Positions 32,055-42,215 of a DNA stretch of 64,000 bases are shown in pieces; within the stretch, counting starts at the first letter, position 1, and each line of letters starts with the position of its first letter. The stretch comes from Meghimatium bilineatum (taxonomy: Eukaryota; Mollusca; Gastropoda; Stylommatophora; Philomycidae). The DNA lies in NCBI GenBank assembly GCA_034231615.1, contig CM067311.1:10681212-10745211 (forward strand), given 5' to 3'. The notes beneath the pieces were generated by a model. It did no database searches, was not told the DNA's origin, and was given only the letters and a program-made list of their open reading frames with translations. The translations under genes were made by a program, and so were the position numbers.

Positions 32055-32340
32055 TAGGGTTTGATGTGCACCTCGAACAAACACACTGGTAGTGCACACA
32101 CTGATGTGTACCTCGACTACACACACTGGACTGGTAGTACACACACTGATGTGTACCTCGACTACACACATTTATAGTACACACACGGATATGTACCTCG
32201 ACTACACACACTGATAGTGTGTGGTATTTACCTCGACTAATATCTCTGCATTGGGCGAATATGCATTGGGCGAATATCTGCACTGGCTTAATATATCTGC
32301 TTTGGGCGAATATCTCTGAATTAGGCGAATATCTTTGAGC
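32055..32340. repeat. two adjacent short tandem arrays
   Basis: First (32055-32235): units of GATGTGTACCTCGACTACAC plus ACACTGGTAGTA. Second (32240-32335): units of TGGGCGAATATCTCTGCA type. Both diverged. Confidence 0.85.
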
Positions 32341-32444
32341 ACAAAAGTCGACAACCATCAGCATCGCTACTTCTCTTGTCAGTAAAATAATACTCGTAAG
32401 ACACTATAAATCAGTTTGACAGCTGGAGTAACTAGACATAAGCA

Positions 32445-32778
32445 AGACCGTCAAGGAAGGATATGATAATTGGACAAATCGTCAAGGGAAGAATACGCCC
32501 GGGTTAAACAATTGGACAAATCGTCAAGGGAAGGATATTCCCGGGTTGAGCAATTTGACAAATCGTCAAGGGAAGGATATTCCCGGGTTGAACAATTGGA
32601 CAAATCGTCAAGGGAAGGATATTCCCGGGTTGAACAATTGGACAAATCGTCAAGGGAAGGATATTCCCGGGTTGAACAATTGGACAAATCGTCAATGGAA
32701 GGATATTCCCGGGTTGAACAATTGGACAAATCGTCAAGGGAAGGATATTCCCGGGTTGGACAATTGGACAAAATATTT
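32445..32778. repeat. 42-bp minisatellite, eight copies
   Basis: Unit contains GGGAAGGATATTCCCGGGTT then GAACAATTGGACAAATCGTC AA. The period is 14 codons, so plus frames (KSSREGYSRVEQLD) and minus frames (NCSTREYPSLDDLS) both stay open for over 120 codons. Equal openness on both strands marks it as a repeat artefact. Each unit carries the near-palindromes GGATATTCC and CCCGGG. Confidence 0.95.
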
Positions 32779-33700
32779 TCTAGATGGGCAATAGGGACAA
32801 ACAAACAAACAAAACAACACAAAAATGGAAAAATAACAATACTTAAGGGAAAAATATCATCCTAAACCAATAAATATCAGTGAACTCTATTTTCTTCCAG
32901 AGATATTTATGAAAAATAGATTTATCTTTAAAATAAAAAGAAAACAGATTTAAGCTTTGTGTAAATCTTCAAGATGCTGACAACATGGAACAAAAACTGG
33001 TTGAAAGGAACAGAAAAACAAGAACGTTATCGGATTTGTAGGAAACCTTAAATATACAGTTCAGTAGATATTTTCTTGAAATTCTGAGATGTTTTTTTTT
33101 TAACAATAAGTTCAATGTTTGTGTAATAAATTATCTGTTCATGAAATCGTGTTTTAATATCTACGTTAAATTAAATATTTATTTCCATTTGTACGTTTAC
33201 AAACGTCAACTTAATAACAGTGAAACTTCATATCAAACACTCAAAGACTTCTCTAATAGCCTTGCGTATCATCTGTCAGTCCAAATACCGGGCCACAACA
33301 GTATGTCTACCGGGCCATGAACTCTTCTCCTTGAAGTGTAAGGTGTGAGTTATGTATGAGTATATACAATGTGCTCGTACAGAGTTCTTGTCTGAATACA
33401 TATTTCGTTCCGAGACTCAGTCTAACGAAGGTTGGGAAGCGACTCAGTCTAACGAAGGTTGGGAAGCACTATCTATCTATACGCCGTATCCCGCGATTGC
33501 CTTGAGGCGTCAGGTATTGATGAATTACAGTTATATCATTATCATGGGGTGGTTATCTCCGCATCACCATCTTTTGTCTCTTGCTGTCCGTAACCTCTTC
33601 ATTTTCTTCGTCATCGAAAAACAAGACACACGGGACCTGACCAACGAATATGTGACTGAATTAGAATAGTGTCGACGATAGGGATATCCAGAATCGCGTG
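32779..33700. other. mostly unassigned; 27-bp duplication at 33414-33470
   Basis: The unit CTCAGTCTAACGAAGGTTGG occurs twice. A 105-codon plus frame at 33352-33669 spans it and is not recognised. Confidence 0.4.
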
Positions 33701-33702
33701 TT

Positions 33703-33850
33703 TCGATCCTCTTCTTCTTCTTCATCGTTCATTCTCAAACTCTCGCTGGATCTCCTTTGTAGCAGGAACATGGTCCCACTAGATTTCGAGCAGTCCAGCG
33801 AATGGAAATGCGTCGTGTCGCCGTTTTATTTGCGCCAATAGCCCGACACA
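33703..33850 (-). mobile_element. SINE-B copy
   Basis: CTTCTTCTTCTTCATCGTTC, TCTCGCTGGATCTCCTTTGT, GTGTCGCCGTTTTATTTGCG and CCCGACACATCCGTCTTTGA follow SINE-B order in reverse orientation. Confidence 0.85.
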
Positions 33851-33854
33851 TCCG

Positions 33855-34195
33855 TCTTTGACGGAGTGTTTCCATCTGATGTTTACCATTTTTCTAGGAC
33901 ATGTTCTGTTAAAGTGATTGAGCTTCCGTGACTGCAATACGGTCCATGTTTCACAAGGGTAGAACAGCAATAGAAGTACAGCTGCTCTGTAAACCATCAG
34001 CTTGCACATATGCATACAATCACTTGTGAAAGACTTTCGAAAGTGCTGCCTGCTTTGGAGATCCTGGTATGCACTTATACACCTGGTATAACGCCAATCA
34101 TTAACGATGGTGTTTTGTGATGGTGTACTACAGAAGTATGTGAATCTATTCACCACTTTCAGAAGACGAAGAAGACACTGACTTTTAGGTAACAG
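33855..34195 (-). mobile_element. LINE ORF2 C-terminal fragment
   Basis: Minus frame: LLKVVNRFTYFCSTPSQN, AIVNDWRYTRCISAYQ-like, LMVYRAAVLLLLFYPCETWT, LNHFNRTCPRKMVNIRWKHS. This is the 'YLGS...VYRAAVL..LLYGCETW...F...CLRKI..IRW' signature of non-LTR reverse transcriptases. It is truncated exactly where SINE-B begins, so the two form one continuous open frame by chance. Confidence 0.85.
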
Positions 34196-34248
34196 GTAAC
34201 ATGTAGATGAAATGTAAGGCGATTCGGAAGAATTTATATACACATTAT

Positions 34249-34533
34249 CTTCTTCGTCTTCATCTGCGTTCGTTCTCAAACTCCTGCAGATTAGCAGGAT
34301 GTAGTCCGGAGAACGGAATACGCTATGTCATGGTTTACAGACATTGCTGCGATATTTGCGCCTTTTGTCCTGACACATCATACTTCAGCATGGCTTTGGG
34401 TCTCCGACCCTATATGGGATGGGACAGCCAGCTCCATCCTATAACCTCCGTAGTCGCCTTTTACGACATGTGTGGAAGGTAAACAGTGTTGCTATCGTTT
34501 GCTCCTCTTTTGGGCCCCGGTAACACACGGGCG
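34249..34533 (-). mobile_element. SINE-A, full-length copy
   Basis: 285 bp, from CTTCTTCGTCTTCATCTGCG to the 5' end ACACACGGGCG. It is flanked by ATACACATTAT (34238-34248) and ATACACGTTAT (34534-34544), a target duplication with one mismatch. Confidence 0.92.
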
Positions 34534-34720
34534 ATACACGTTATATATAAAATAAGTTGGCTGGTTGTCTTTATAAAGAAAACTTCCATTACATTAATGG
34601 GCGTAATTCCATTACGGAGCTAGTAGAAGATATGAGATGGTGTGTTTCGAGTAGACCTTCAATAAATAGCATCATTATTCTTTCTACTTTTTATTTTATT
34701 TTTCTTTCCAATATACTTGA
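34534..34720. other. spacer between SINE-A copies
   Basis: No feature recognised. Confidence 0.3.
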
Positions 34721-34721
34721 A

Positions 34722-34978
34722 CCAGTGTGTCGAAGGGGCGCGAAAGGAGAGCAAAGAATAGTAACCCACTGTTACCTGCAATGCACCTCGTAAGAGGCGA
34801 ATAGGGTTTTATCGGGTTGAATTGGCTGTCTCATCCCATGAAGGGTCAAGTTATCCATAATCCAGGGCCAAATAGCTGATATCTCCGCCAATCTGTAAAC
34901 AATGACATAAAATGTTCCGTTTTCAAAACGACACAATCTTAATGCGGAGAAGTTTCAGAACGAACGCAGGATAATAAT
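34722..34978 (+). mobile_element. SINE-A, diverged copy
   Basis: GTGTGTCGAAGGGGCGCGAA, AGAGCAAAGAATAGTAACCC, CCTCGTAAGAGGCGAATAGG, GCTGTCTCATCCCATGAAGG, TTTCAGAACGAACGCAGG. Same orientation and order as the reference copy at 27566, with many substitutions. Confidence 0.8.
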
Positions 34979-35109
34979 ATACTTATTGACCAATATAATA
35001 ACTCTTACTTTACTGACATGGATGATTAAATACATAGGTTTTCGCCCTTTGTTTAATTTTGTTTCGTTGCACAAGGACATTATATTTTTTGTACCTATTT
35101 ATCTGTATC

Positions 35110-36550
35110 CCTTGTTTGCCTTGTCGTCAGGTGTAGAAGAGTTCTCTGGAGATGACCTTCTTGTGTGCTGTTCGTGAGCTTGTTCCTGTGGCTTCTTTGA
35201 TTTCTGTGATCCATCTTTTGCACTGTCTGCATCGGGTTTTATAGCCGTTTTGTCTATGTATCATGGCCATCTGTGACATGCTGTCTGTTGGTATTCTGGA
35301 AGCGTGTTAAAACCACTTGTACTGTTGTCTTTTGATGTGTTCTAATATTGGTATTGTTTTGGTTATCTGTCTGATTTTATCGTTCCTAATTCTATCTTTT
35401 AATGGCACTCCGAGTATTCTTCGTAGACATATTATTTCTGTTGTTACTATTTTTCGTTTATTTTATGTAGATTTGGCACTGTAGCACAATGATGGAATAA
35501 TAATAGTCTTGTATAATGCAACTTTAGTGTCTATGTTTATATTTTTGTTCATAAAAATACGTGTCATCTGTCCTATGATCTGGTATATTTGTTGCATCTA
35601 TTTGTTTTTCCTTCACTGAATATAATACTTTCTAGTAAGTGAACTCCTTTATCTTTTACGGTGTTTGTTATTGATGGAAATTATGATATTTATTTATTTG
35701 CTATTGCCATTATTTCGATCTTTTCAAAATTAATTTCATGATGAGTTTTTGACATGTTATGTGGAGTCTGTTCCTATGTTCTTGCAATTGATCTTCTGAT
35801 GTCGCTATTAGTACGTGGTCGTCTGCAAAGAGTAGTTCGTTCAATGTGTATTTCATGTTATCTTCTTCGTAAGTACTTGTTAGTTTACAGATGTGGTCGA
35901 TATATATTATACAAAGTAAAGGGGATAGGACACATCCCTGGCGTACTCCTGATTGAATTTGGAACTTATTGGACACTCCTACATTGACTCTTACTTCACA
36001 TAGCTATTAGTACAAATGCTTTTGCATATATTCATTAAATGTTCTGGTAATCCGTATGCTGTGTTTTCCATTGTTGTTTTCTGTCCACTCTGTCGAAGGC
36101 ATTTTCTTGGTCGACGAATGCGATGTATAATTCTTTGTTGTTTTATGTGGCTCTTAGTTGTCTGTAAAGATAGAATCCGTACAGCTTCTGTTCTTACGGA
36201 AGCCCATTTGGGTGTTTTAAAGTTGTGATTCAATGTATAAAAGTAGTCTTTGTTCTAATATTTTGTTTAAAATTTTCACTGTGTGGCTTAGTAAGGATAT
36301 CCCTCTGTATTTTGTGCAATCTCTCTTACTGCCTGTTTTCTTCCATATGGGAATGATTGTCACCTTTCTCCATTCTTCATGTGTTTTTTTTTGTTTCTTT
36401 CATACTACATTGAAAAGTCTGTGTAGCCATTTTTACCCGTTCTCTGCTGCTGCTTTGATTTCTGTTTGTGTGTAATCAGAGCCTGCTGTTTTGTTTATTG
36501 CATTTTCTATTTCCGATATTAGTATATTTGGTAGTATATTTTATTATTTA
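35110..36550 (-). mobile_element. LINE ORF2 pseudogene (RT domain to C terminus)
   Basis: Read on the minus strand from 36550: ISEIENAINKTAGSDYTQTE, WLHRLFN, WRKVTIIPIWKKTGSK (frame-shifted), RGISL, then ...KTTMENTAYGLPEHLMNICK, FQIQSGVRQGCVLSPLLCII, LNELLFADDHVLIATSEDQL (catalytic FADD, a YADD variant), a C-terminal LRRILGVPLKDRIRND-like segment, and RWITEIKEATGTS. Many frame breaks; inactive. Its 5'-most readable sequence ends only about 30-40 bp before the splice acceptor of the 1371-bp exon, so the element occupies the end of the host intron. Confidence 0.88.
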
Positions 36551-36580
36551 CTTTGTTGAAATTGTTGGCTTAATTGACAG

Positions 36581-37951
36581 GTCTAACTGTGATATCAACT
36601 TCCAAAAGCAACAGCTGTCTCTCTAGAAGCAGTCCTACTGAAACAGGAGCACAGAATGGAGGTAGCTCACGTCGAGGTCAGTCCCCACCTCCGGACTACG
36701 CAGTTATCCAGAGGCGAAAACCGCATTCAGCAGATGATTCTAGTGTAATTATTATTTCCTCTAGTAATTCCAATAATCCAGCATTCAGAAGATCATTCCC
36801 TTCAGGCCGCGGGCCCGACTCATCTGTTTCTGGTGTATCTTCATTTCTAACATCATCTCCGTCGAAAACAGTCAAAGAATCTGAACAGCAACCAACTGCA
36901 GAATTTGTACTGGACAAGAACGGTGTTTCACCCAGGTCCACACCTCCCATTAAAACCCAAACCTGCAATTCTAGTTCAAGCACGCCTGGAAGATCTGCAG
37001 CTAATAGGAAATATGTTGACTCCCATGTTCGTCCTGCTTCTGCTATTTCTGATATGGCTAACCAGAAGACCAACAGTCCAAAGCATGTACAAATTAGTGA
37101 TATCGTAAGTGTGAACATCACAGACACATCGTCACCGTGCACTCCTACTGTGATAAATCCTTGCGTGGACAAACCAAATGGAATTCTTAAGCGTGATAAT
37201 AGTTTCAGAAGCGGGCCACTTCTTTCCTCACATCAAAGCCAAATCATGACATCTTTTGTTGCTTCCGATGACCAAAAGTCACCCAATCATACACGATCTT
37301 TATCAGTGTCGCCTCCACCACCTCCTATAGAAGAATCAACAATGAAACAACCCAAAGCCACGCTAAGAGTAGACACAACAGCCGCCACAGCAAAGTCACC
37401 ACACACATCCTCGTCAGACTCTCCCGAATGGCCATCACCTCCGGAACCTCTAACCCCTCAAACACCTCAGACACCCAGCGATCCTGAGCAGATATCATTC
37501 GACAGTGATACCATTCAAAAAATGTTACGATCTCTTCCGTCGTCACCTATTGGCAAAGATTATTCCGACGACCCAGACCTTGGTTTTCACGAAGAATATG
37601 TCCCTGCCGAAGATTCACAAAACGACACTCAGGTTCTTCAACAAAAAGACAAAAATGGAAGACGAGGAAGTCGACTATCAAGAACAAAGAGTTTAAATGT
37701 TCACGATCGTAGCACGAAATCTAGCAGTAATCCACGACGTCAGCAAAGTATGGACACTCCAGGAGTTTCGGATTCAAGTCACAAAGTAGACGTTCCACGG
37801 CCTAGAATGTTCAACAAATTGGCTTTAGAGAGAGAACTCAAGAAAAGAAACAAGAAGATTGCTGCTAATTATCCTGACAGCGGGATAGGGATGTCTACCG
37901 ATGCAGCACCTTCTTTACGTTGTGATGGCAGTTCAGCTTTTATCAAGACAG
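36581..37951 (+). CDS. 1371-bp internal coding exon; Ser/Pro/Thr-rich disordered protein, unrecognised
   Basis: 456 full codons, open throughout, between acceptor GGCTTAATTGACAG and strong donor ACAG-GTAAGC; phase 1 at both ends. The predicted protein is low in hydrophobics and rich in Ser, Pro, Thr and Asn, with no transmembrane or catalytic domain. Visible motifs, numbering the first split Gly as 3: SPPPDYAVIQRRK (37-49), SVSPPPPPIEES (244-255), PEWPSPPEPLTPQTPQTP (284-301), an acidic patch DYSDDPDLGFHEEYVPAED (329-347), basophilic sites SRLSRTKSLN (366-375) and PRRQQS (387-392), a basic/coil stretch LALERELKKRNKKIA (416-430), and PDSGIGMSTD (434-443), whose DSGxGxS form fits beta-TrCP-type phosphodegrons. 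This suggests a cytoplasmic scaffold or signalling regulator, by inference only. Codon-level regularity and absence from other places in the window argue against a transposon. Confidence 0.85.
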
Positions 37952-38475
37952 GTAAGCTTTCAGAACTCTGAACTCTGTGTCTGTTTTTCTTTATGTTTAT
38001 GTTTATGACATTTCTCTTTCTTATACATATATTTTAAACATCTTTCTTTCTATCACTATCTTCCTTTTAAGCTATCTAACACACCTATTAAACTCTCTTT
38101 ATCCATAGTATTCGTACGTTTTATTTTTGTTTTTTATTATCTATTATCTACTTATTATCTACATTATCTTCTAGTATCCTCGCGATCTCCCGGTCCACAT
38201 GGACTTGCCCATTCCTGGAGGAGATGGGTGTCTAAACATATATAGTAGGGAGTTAAACTTTTAAAAACATATACGCTAAATAAAATCATCTACCCCTATA
38301 AAGGGTAAAGCCCTTTTATTGTTTATATTTTCATAATCCCTAGGAATATTTACGACCATATTGACCGGTAAATCGCGACGTTATGACCCATTTTCTATAT
38401 TTCTTCCCATTTTTCAATGTCTCCTTAACGCTATAAAGGATATATCTCTAAATATTTAGTAATAATTTCATGTGC
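37952..38475 (+). other. start of presumed intron
   Basis: Begins GTAAGCTTTC; T-rich, with no recognised repeat up to the 42-bp array. Confidence 0.4.
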
Positions 38476-38935
38476 CACTTATTTTTTAGTTTAATTCCTG
38501 CAACAGGAAATGTTACTGAGATATTTTGTATTTTAACTCATGCAACAGGGAATGTTACTGAGATATTTTGTAGTTCAACTCCTGCAACAGGGAATGTTAC
38601 TGAGATATTTTGTAGTTCAACTCCTGCAACAGGGAATGTTACTGAGATATTTTGTAGTTCAACTCATGCAAAAGGGAATGTTACTGAGATATTGTGTAGT
38701 TCAACTCCTGCAACAGGGAATGTTACTGAGATATTTTGTAGTTCAACTCCTGCAACAGGGAATGTTACTGAGATATTGTGTAGTTCAACTCATGCAAAAG
38801 GGAATGTTACTGAGAAATTGTGTAGTTCAACTCCTTCAACAGGGAATGTTACTAAGATATTTTGTAGTTCAACTCCTGCAACAGGGAATGTTACTAAGAT
38901 ATTTTGTAGTTCAACTCCTGCAAAAGGGATTTTTT

Positions 38936-40050
38936 ATTTAAAGAATCTTTATTTGCATCAATGAAATATTTACAAAACCAATAGATATGTTAATTGTGTA
39001 GTATGCACTGTGTTATCTGATGGTTTAACAACATTCATGGAAATTTGTGATAGGAGTATGATAAATGTGATAACATTTATTTTATGTGATAAAAGATATG
39101 ATAAATATAGGATGTAAAAATTATAGTAAAACATTAATTTTTTTTTTATTTCGTCCTCACACTCTTACATTCAAGGTTACTATATGTATATATAAAGCAC
39201 TTTGAATACATAGTTTGTAATACGTATACAGTCGTTCGTTTTAGGGTCCGAATATTTCTTTTACGAAATAACAGAAATGTCGAACTGGAAAATTAAAATG
39301 TGTCTGCAGTGTTCAGTAATAATTTATTGCATTTTTTTTTACAAATAGGAGTTGGAAAAGTTGAGCATTTAATTTTTGGTGTTCATGTCTTGCTCTATTC
39401 CTGCATGACCACACGAGATTACTAAACTCTGCTAGAAGAATTAGGGATTTTGTTTGTAAACTTGTGTCTGCATTCGGAAGTACGTTTAACATGACTGCCT
39501 TGTACATGACTGTGTCTGATGTTGCTTCTGTGGTTATTTTTTGTTTTAGTGTGTTCAATGCGAGGGATATTGTGTTGCAGTGGAAGAATATGTGATCTTC
39601 TGTTTCTGGTGTTTTAAAACCACAGAGCTTGCATCTCTCGTGTGGCCTGTGTGTTATTCTATGTGAGAGTGGTGTGATGTTGAAAAGTAGTCTATAAATA
39701 ACTTCCTTTGCTTTTGGTGATGTCTGTGTACGATGTAGGTTGGCAAATATTTCTGAGTAATCTGTTATAAAGTGAGCATAGCCTCGTTTGATTCTGTTGA
39801 TAAGGGATGGTTCTTGTGCTGCGATCAGGTGCTTATAGATGGTTTTTGTTGGTTCATTCACTAGTTGCTCATTTCCCTTGAGATATTGGATGCATTGTTG
39901 GTAGAAAGGTTGTAAAGTACCCATTGAGTGGGGCTGTGTGTTTCGAATGGTGCATAAATTGGATATTTTTAGTCCGATGTAATAATGTGCCAGCGTGTAT
40001 TCTTGCGGATTTTCTATTATTTCTGATATGAATTTTATCCTTTGTGCTTG
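38936..40050 (-). mobile_element. LINE C-terminal fragment with zinc-binding RT tail, inserted in the 42-bp array
   Basis: Minus frame 39313-39924 (203 codons, uninterrupted): RIKRGYAHFITDYSEIFAN, KEVIYRLLFNITPLSHRI, then CKLCGFKTPETEDHIFFHC, a C-x2-C...H-x3-C zinc-binding knuckle found after the RT domain in L1/Tx1-like elements, then LILLAEFSNLVWSCRNRARH. T-rich sequence near 38930-38940 would be the inverted 3' tail. Array sequence lies on both sides (GGGATTTTTT left, GGATTTTTACTGAG right), consistent with insertion into the array and a short GGATTTTT duplication. Confidence 0.85.
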
Positions 40051-40093
40051 GATTTTTACTGAGATATTTTGTAGTCCTGTAACGGGGAATGTT

Positions 40094-40222
40094 GGTAGGT
40101 AGTTAATGAGTTTGCCTCTCTTTTGGAGAGGCGTGCCCCTTTCAACCAGCGGACAAAGTCCAATTAGGTTATATCAGGACACACTACCATAAAATATTAG
40201 AGGTAACAAAGACCCCATCAAT
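40094..40222. mobile_element. 129-bp unidentified insert with 13-bp target duplication
   Basis: Flanked by AACGGGGAATGTT at 40081-40093 and 40223-40235. Contains the perfect hairpin GCCTCTC-TTTTG-GAGAGGC. No tRNA boxes or similarity to the other SINEs here. The flanking copies are also array sequence, so the duplication could partly be array periodicity; the unit variant CGGGG is otherwise rare in the array, which favours a true duplication. Confidence 0.55.
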
Positions 40223-40504
40223 AACGGGGAATGTTACTGAGATATTTTGTGGTTTAATTCATGCAACAGGGAATGTTACTGAGATATTTTGTAGTTCAAC
40301 TCTTGTAATGGGGAATGTTACTGAAATATTTTGTAGTTCAACTCCTGCAAAAGTGAAATGTGAATGTATCTATCTCCTTTCATGTTCTCATTTAAAGGTA
40401 TAATACAAGTAGGCGCCACCACCAGTTTAATTATTTCCCTTGTGTATTTTTGTAAATTTTCACGTTCATCGTTTAGCATTTGAAATATTGATTTAAAAGG
40501 TTGG

Positions 40505-40670
40505 GGTTAGAGTTAGTTATGTAAAACACAACTATCCTAACCCTAATCCTAACCAAACTCCTAAAATAAATTAATATTTTAATTATTAAATGATGAACAT
40601 AAAATTTAAAAACATAAAGAGAGGAAATAATTCGACTATTTGTGGCGTCTACTTATACTGTACCCATTTG
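40505..40670. repeat. dispersed repeat with telomere-like CCCTAA units, copy 2
   Basis: GGTTGGGGTTAGAGTTAG then ATGTAAAACACAACTATCCT and AACCCTAATCCTAACC form an inverted GGTTAG/CTAACC arrangement. The right part (GATGAACATAAAATTTAAAA, GAGGAAATAATTCGAC) matches 23085-23145. Confidence 0.5.
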
Positions 40671-40985
40671 AATTATAGACAACAGCTGGTTACATCAAAA
40701 GAAATATATCCTTCATAATGAAGACCCTTATAATAAAAATAAAATTTACAATTTAGAAACTGGGCGTCTGTGACTATGTCGATAGCGACATAAGATAGCA
40801 GTTAAAAAGCCGAGCAATCGTGTCCACGGTTAGTTTTAAGCTTGGCGACCTTCGTGTAAATACGAGTACTAGTTCTCTCGTACAGCTGGCTTACTCTACT
40901 GGCGATATGGTTGCAGGCGTCCATCATACAGTTGAAGTGGTAAAAACACTGAACTTATTTTATTAGTTACAAACGCCGAAAATTC
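40671..40985. other. unassigned stretch
   Basis: No gene or repeat recognised. Confidence 0.35.
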
Positions 40986-40987
40986 AA

Positions 40988-41075
40988 GTGTGTTAGGCCG
41001 TTATCGCAAATAAAACGGCGAGACACCATAGTTCCGTTCTCTGGAATACTTCCTGCTGGAAATCGAGCGTGACCA
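40988..41075 (+). mobile_element. SINE-B fragment
   Basis: GTGTTAGGCCGTTATCGCAA, ATAAAACGGCGAGACACCAT and CTTCCTGCTGGAAATCGAGC match the SINE-B middle; both ends missing. Confidence 0.65.
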
Positions 41076-41164
41076 TTGCCTTTATATAAGAGGGTGTATA
41101 AAAATGGACACACAAAATATTTGAAATAATTTTGAAAAAAATAGTTTATCTGAAAATTTGAAAT

Positions 41165-41366
41165 TCGTAGCATACCCTTTGCAGGATGTAGCCATCAACC
41201 CATCATTTTTTGGGCATAGTGATTTTCTAGAGAATATAAATACGTTCAGCAGTTTTCCATTTCTTTCTGAGTGATCCGGATGCACAACTGCCTGCAGCAA
41301 TATTTGAAACCTGTACATTGGCCGTGACAGATGCGCTTTTTACCACGCCGCCACAGAATCGGAAAT
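41165..41366 (-). mobile_element. SINE-D copy
   Basis: Minus strand: GATTCTGTGGCGGCGTGGTA (box A-like), TGTCACGGCCAATGTACAGG, then GTGCATCCGGATCACTCAGA, AGAAATGGAAAACTGCTGAA, CTAGAAAATCACTA and GATGGGTTGATGGCTACATC. Aligns over its whole length with 4165-4375. SINE-A abuts its head. Confidence 0.78.
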
Positions 41367-41372
41367 ATGCCC

Positions 41373-41650
41373 CTCGTGTGTTGCCGGAACTGGAGAGCAA
41401 AGAATAGCACCACTATTTACATTCCATGCCTGTCGTAAGAAGCCATTAAGGAGGTTATGGTGTAAAATTGACTTGTCACATCCCATATAGGGTCAAAGTG
41501 ACCAAATGCATGCTGAGGTCGGATGTACCAGGCCATAAGCCGTAGACATCGCAAAAATCGTGTAAATTATGACAGAACCCGTTCTCCGAACTACATATTG
41601 ATAATCAGCAGGAGGTTGAGAACGAACGCAGAAGAGGAATAAGAAGAAGG
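41373..41650 (+). mobile_element. SINE-A copy
   Basis: CGTGTGTTGCCGGAACTGGA through ATGCCTGTCGTAAGAAGCCA, CATCCCATATAGGGTCAAAG and GAGAACGAACGCAGAAGAGG. Moderately diverged, same order as the reference copy. Confidence 0.85.
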
Positions 41651-41825
41651 ACATATGCAAGATTAAGGTTCTAGAAACCTTCTTCTTTCCTTCATTGAAA
41701 ATGTCTTTATCTGTAGCCTTGCCTCCTCAACAAACCTCACTTCTTGCAGCCAACAGAGTTACCCAAACAGCTCTCTAGCTATAGTGACGTTTCTATTAGC
41801 ACGTATGTAGTAATGAAAAGATTTT
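41651..41825. other. unassigned spacer
   Basis: Nothing recognised. Confidence 0.3.
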
Positions 41826-41827
41826 TC

Positions 41828-41980
41828 TTCTTCATCATTCATCCTCAGACTCCCCCTAGATCTCTCTTGTAGCAGGACGATGTTCCTACTAGATTTCCAG
41901 CAGGAAATAGTTCAGAGAATGAAAATGCATTGTGTCGCCGTTGTATTCGCACAATGACTCGACATATCCGTCTTCAGCGC
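41828..41980 (-). mobile_element. SINE-B copy
   Basis: TTCTTCATCATTCATCCTCA, CCTAGATCTCTCTTGTAGCA, TAGATTTCCAGCAGGAAATA, TGTGTCGCCGTTGTATTCGC, CGACATATCCGTCTTCAGCG in SINE-B order, reverse orientation. Confidence 0.88.
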
Positions 41981-42054
41981 CAAGAAAATTTTCCTCTAGC
42001 GAGCCACATAAATCATCAGTATGATTAATCTGTCATTTTAAATGGTGTCTGACA

Positions 42055-42215
42055 TGTATGAATCTCCCTGGAATGCATGGATCTTCCTCCAATGAATTGA
42101 TCTCCCTGAAATGCATGAATCTTCCTCCAATGAATTGATCTCCCTGAAATGCATGAATCTCCCTGGAATTCATAGATCTCCCTGAAATGCATGAATCTCT
42201 CTTGAATGCAATGAT
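42055..42215. repeat. short tandem array (~19/38-bp)
   Basis: Alternating GAATCTCCCTGGAATGCATG and ATCTTCCTCCAATGAATTGA units. Confidence 0.9.

Larger units (their letters stand above)
38480..40365. repeat. 42-bp minisatellite split by two insertions
   Basis: Left block 38480-38935 (about 11 units containing GGGAATGTTACTGAGATATT then TTGTAGTTCAACTCCTGCAA CA), then a LINE-bearing insert (about 38936-40050), two partial units, a 129-bp insert (40094-40222), then further units to about 40360. The period is 14 codons, so two plus frames stay open over 130-160 codons; not coding. Confidence 0.93.

Noticed and set aside
32470-32865. 131-codon frame with a 14-residue repeat (KSSREGYSRVEQLD)
   Set aside because: The 42-bp array is equally open on the minus strand and in another plus frame; the repeat unit simply lacks stops and its period is a multiple of three.
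33779-34279. Single 166-codon gene
   Set aside because: Chance fusion of SINE-A tail, LINE C-terminal fragment and SINE-B in one open frame.
38470-38964. 164-codon repeat protein (SSTPATGNVTEIFC units)
   Set aside because: Same artefact: 42-bp minisatellite, a second frame is also open, no splice or start context.
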